This document shows positions 60,861-64,000 of a stretch of DNA of 64,000 nt, piece after piece. How positions within the stretch are numbered: the stretch's first letter is position 1; each line of letters opens with the position of its first letter. The translations under genes were made by a program, and so were the position numbers. Origin of the DNA: Microglena sp. YARC (lineage: Eukaryota > Chlorophyta > Chlorophyceae > Chlamydomonadales > Chlamydomonadaceae); contig CM039462.1 in NCBI GenBank assembly GCA_022414725.1, forward strand, positions 296,385 through 360,384. The letters are read 5' to 3'. The notes under the pieces were generated by a model, which was not told where the DNA came from, did not search any database, and saw only the letters and a program-made list of their open reading frames with translations.

Positions 60861-62895
60861 GGGGCAAGCCGCCTCTGGATCCATCAAAAGCAAGCAGACA
60901 TCGGCGTGACCGGCCTTCGCAGCCACACACAAGGCCCAGCTGTTGACAGAGTTCGCCCGGGCCCTGAACTCAATTCCAGCCACCTCTGGATCCCATGAGC
61001 AGCTTGCAGACATCTGCGTGACCTGCCTTGGCAGCCGCCCCCAAAGCCCTGCTGTCGCTAGAGTTCGCCAGGGCCCTGAACTCAAGTCCAGCCACCTCTG
61101 GATCCATGAGCAGCTTGCAGACATCTGCGTGACCTTCCTTTGCAGCCGCCCACAAGGCCCTGCTGTCGCTAGAGTTCGCCAGGGCCCTGAACTCAAGTCC
61201 AGCCACCGCTGGATCCATGAGCAGCTTGCATACATCTGCGTGACCTTCCTTTGCAGCCGCCCACAAGGCCCTGCTGTCGCTAGAGGTCGCCAGGGCCCTG
61301 AACTCAAGTCCAGCCACCGCTGGATCCATCAGCAGCTTGCAGACATCTGCGTGACCTGCCTTGGCAGACGCCCCCAAGGCCCTGCTGTTGATATTGTTCG
61401 CCCTGGCCCTGTACTTAAGTCCAGCCACTGCTGGATCCATCAGCAGCTTGCAGACATCTGCGTGACCTGCCTTTGCAGCCGCCCCCAAGGCCCTGCTGTT
61501 GATATTGTTCGCCAGGGCCCTGAACTCAAGTCCAGCCACCTCTGGATCCATGAGCAGCTTGCAGACATCTGCGTGACCTGCCTTGGCAGCCTCACGCAGG
61601 GCCAAGCTGTCTCTAGAGTTCGCCAGGGCCCTGAACTCAAGTCCAGCCACCGCTGGATCCATCAAAAGCAAGCAGACATCGGCGTGACCGACCTTCGCAG
61701 CCGCCCACAAGGTCCAATTGTTGACAGAGTTCGCCCGGGCCCTGAACTCAAGTCCAGCCACCGCTGGATCCATCAGCAGCTTGCAGACATCTGCGTGACC
61801 TTCCTTTGCAGCCTCACGCAAGGCCCAGCTGTCGCTAGAGTTCGCCAGGGCCCTGTACTCAAGTCCAGCCACCGCTGGATCCATGAGCAGCTTGCAGACA
61901 TCTGCGTGACCTTCATTGGCAGCCGCCCACAAGACCCGGCTGTAGCTAGAGTTCGTCCGGGCCCTATGCTCAAGTCCAGCCACCTCTGGATCCATCAGCA
62001 GCTTGCAGACATCTGCGTGACCTTCATTTGCAGCCTCACGCAAGGCCCAGCTGTCGCTATAGTTCGCCAGGGCCCTGAACTCAAGTCCAGCCACCGCTGG
62101 ATCCATGAGCAGCTTGCAGACATCTGCGTGACTTTCCTTGGCAGACGCCCACAAGGCCCTGCTGTTGATATTGTTCGCCCGGGCCCTGAACTCAATTCCA
62201 GCCACCTCTGGATCCATCAGCAGCTTGCAGACATCTGCGTGACCTGCCTTTGCAGCCTCACGCAAGGCCCAGCTGTCGCTATAGTTCGCCAGGGCCCTGA
62301 ACTCAAGTCCAGCCACCGCTGGATCCATGAGCAGCTTGCAGACATCTGTGTGACCTTCCTTGGCAGACGCCCACAAGGCCCTGCTGTTGATATTGTTCGC
62401 CCGGGCCCTGAACTCAATTCCAGCCACCTCTGGATCCATCAGCAGCTTGCAGACATCTGCGTGACCTGCCTTTGCAGCCTCACGCAAGGCCCAGCTGTCG
62501 CTATAGTTCGCCAGGGCCCTGAACTCAAGTCCAGCTACCGCTGGATCCATCAGCAGCTTGCAGACATCTGCGTGACCTTCCTTGGCAGCCACATAGAGAA
62601 GCTTGTTTTCATTTTGGTTCGCCCTCAATTGTAGGGCCCCCTTAACATGTACAAGAGGATTGGACACCAAGCATACTGCTAGAAGGTCGGCGCGCCCCCC
62701 TTTCGCCATCATCTCTCCAACTCGCTGTGGTGGTTGGATCAGTCCGGTAAGGGGCCATCCAGAATATATTTTGTGCAGAGTTTTACACACTAATACAATC
62801 TTGGGGTTGGAAGAGAATAGGGCAATACGATCAAGAATATCATGGGGAAACGTTAGGAATGGAAACGATGATCGCGTGTGCGAATGCGAATGCAT
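60813..62895 (-). CDS. F-box/ankyrin gene B (longest intact copy)
   Basis: ATG 62895 (MHSHSHTRSSFPFLTFPHD) starts the F-box, then GLIQPPQRVGEMMAKGGRAD and a run of about 15 ankyrin-like 37-residue units to a stop at 60970. One extra C (GGATCCCATG instead of GGATCCATG, near 60992) shifts the last unit; without it the frame would run to 60813, ending DPEAACPEYRAIVKLDSSWV. The units differ by few changes (Ser/Asn, Glu/Ala), so they are homogenised by recombination. The upstream sequence is directly fused to a repeat of gene C (see findings), so no separate promoter is visible. Confidence 0.85.
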
Positions 62896-64000
62896 GTTGC
62901 AGCTTGCAGACATCTGCGTGACCTGCCTTGGCAGACGCCCCCAAGGCCCTGCTGTTGATATAGTTCGCCCGGGCCCTGTACTTGAGTCCAGCCACTGCTG
63001 GATCCATCAGCAGCTTGCAGACATCTGCGTGGCCTGCATTGGCCGCCGCCCCCAAGGCCCTGCTGTTGGCATTGTTAGCCCGGGTCCAGTACTCAAGTCC
63101 AGCCACCTCTGGATCCATGAGCAGCTTGCAGACATCTGCGTGACCTGCCTTGGCAGACGCCCACAAGGCCCTGCTGTCGCTAGAGTTCGCCAGGGCCCTG
63201 AACTCAAGTCCAGCCACCTCTGGATCCATAAGCAGCTTGCAGACATCTGCGTGACCTTCCTTTGCAGCCGCCCACAAGGCCCTGCTGTCGTTAGAGTTCG
63301 CCAGGGCCCTGAACTCAAGTCCAGCCACCTCTGGATCCATGAGCAGCTTGCAGACATCTGCGTGACCTGCCTTGGCAGCCGCCCACAAGGCCCTGCTGTC
63401 GAAAGTGTTCGCCCGGGCCCTGAACTCAAGTCCAGCCACCGCTGGATCCATGAGCAGCTTGCAGACATCTGCGTGACCTTCCTTGGTAGCCGCCCACAAT
63501 GCCCAGCGGTTTCTAGAGTTCGCCCGGGCCCTATACTCAAGTCCAGCCACCTCTGGATCCATGAGCAGCTTGCAGACATCTGCGTGACCTTCCTTGGCAG
63601 CCGCCCACAATGCCCAGCTGTCGCTAGAGTTCGCCCGGGCCCTATACTCAAGTCCAGCCACATCTGGATCCATCAGCAGCTTGCAGACATCTGCGTGACC
63701 TTCCTTTGCAGCCACCCACAATGCCTAGCTGTCGCTATAGTTCGCCAGGGCCCAGAACTCAAGTCCAGCCACCGCTGGATCCATCAGCAGCTTGCAGACA
63801 TCTGCGTGACCTGCCTTGGCACCCATATAGAGAAGCTTGTTTTCATTTTGGTTCGCCCTCAATTGTAGGGCCCCCTTAACCTGTACAAGAGGATTGGACA
63901 CCAAGCATACTGCTAGAAGGTCGGCGCGCCCCCCTTTCGCCATCATCTCTCCAACTCGCTGTGGTGGTTGGATCAGTCCGGTAAGGGGCCATCCAGTAAA
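62840..64000 (-). CDS. F-box/ankyrin gene C, partial at window edge, one stop
   Basis: The minus-strand gene enters from beyond 64000 within the post-F-box linker (VGEMMAKGGRADLLAVCLVS). One ankyrin unit follows, then an in-frame TAG at 63725-63727 (TGG to TAG, the same position in the unit as in gene A). The same frame continues through about seven more 37-residue units to 62910, where the reading leaves the repeat (HADVCKLQHAFAFAHAI) because the 5' end of gene B is joined there. The N-terminus lies outside the window. Confidence 0.75.

Noticed and set aside
57970..63868. Long plus-strand readings of 420-560 codons across the ankyrin array
   Set aside because: They are the antisense of 111-bp ankyrin units with no stop in that frame; they lack a domain and the minus strand has F-box plus ankyrin signatures.

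Overview
The window reads as nuclear DNA of a eukaryote, most likely an alga or other protist, that is crowded with mobile elements and carries a long stretch of giant-virus-like (Nucleocytoviricota-type) genes. The eukaryotic evidence is direct. Two divergent genes in the first 12 kb have GT-AG introns, most of whose phases match across exons, and a 5'-truncated non-LTR retrotransposon with a short-repeat tail sits inside one intron. A plant/green-algal-type acyl-ACP/acyl-lipid thioesterase lies at 17.1-17.8 kb. The virus-like evidence is a D5-type primase-helicase (46.3-49.6 kb), an RPB3/RPB11 fused RNA polymerase subunit (56.0-57.1 kb), an RNA ligase (18.5-19.5 kb), a T5orf172-type protein (49.8 kb), a conserved-looking multi-TM protein (54.5-55.1 kb) and many F-box/ankyrin proteins. 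An endogenised giant virus in an algal genome explains both sets best. A transposon-laden viral scaffold with host contamination is the alternative.

Layout. 1-489 is unknown sequence. 0.7-7.4 kb is a minus-strand spliced gene with two introns filled by ~80-bp tandem hairpin repeats. 8.0-11.7 kb is a plus-strand spliced gene resembling the DUF7869 transposon-associated family, with single copies of the same hairpin in its introns. 12-17 kb holds a Ser/Glu repeat gene, a TIR element, small ankyrin, PHD-like and thioredoxin-like genes, and the thioesterase with its tandem-repeat tail. 18-36 kb is a mosaic of small virus-like genes (RNA ligase, LRAT-like, caspase-like, F-box/ankyrin) broken up by three repeat families and by C-terminal remnants of TnpB/Fanzor-type nucleases. 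37-46 kb is mainly microsatellite and tandem repeat around a 1-kb assembly gap (43346-44345). 46-57 kb is the densest viral block. 57-64 kb is a tandem array of three F-box/ankyrin genes with 37-residue repeats, at least one of them a pseudogene.

Sequence quality varies. Many recognisable proteins (D5, RPB3/11, DUF7869-like, membrane protein) are broken by single-base frameshifts, often in homopolymers, which suggests uncorrected long-read indels. In contrast the first ankyrin gene is broken by four in-frame stop codons made by substitutions, which looks like real decay. No tRNA, rRNA or CRISPR array was seen.
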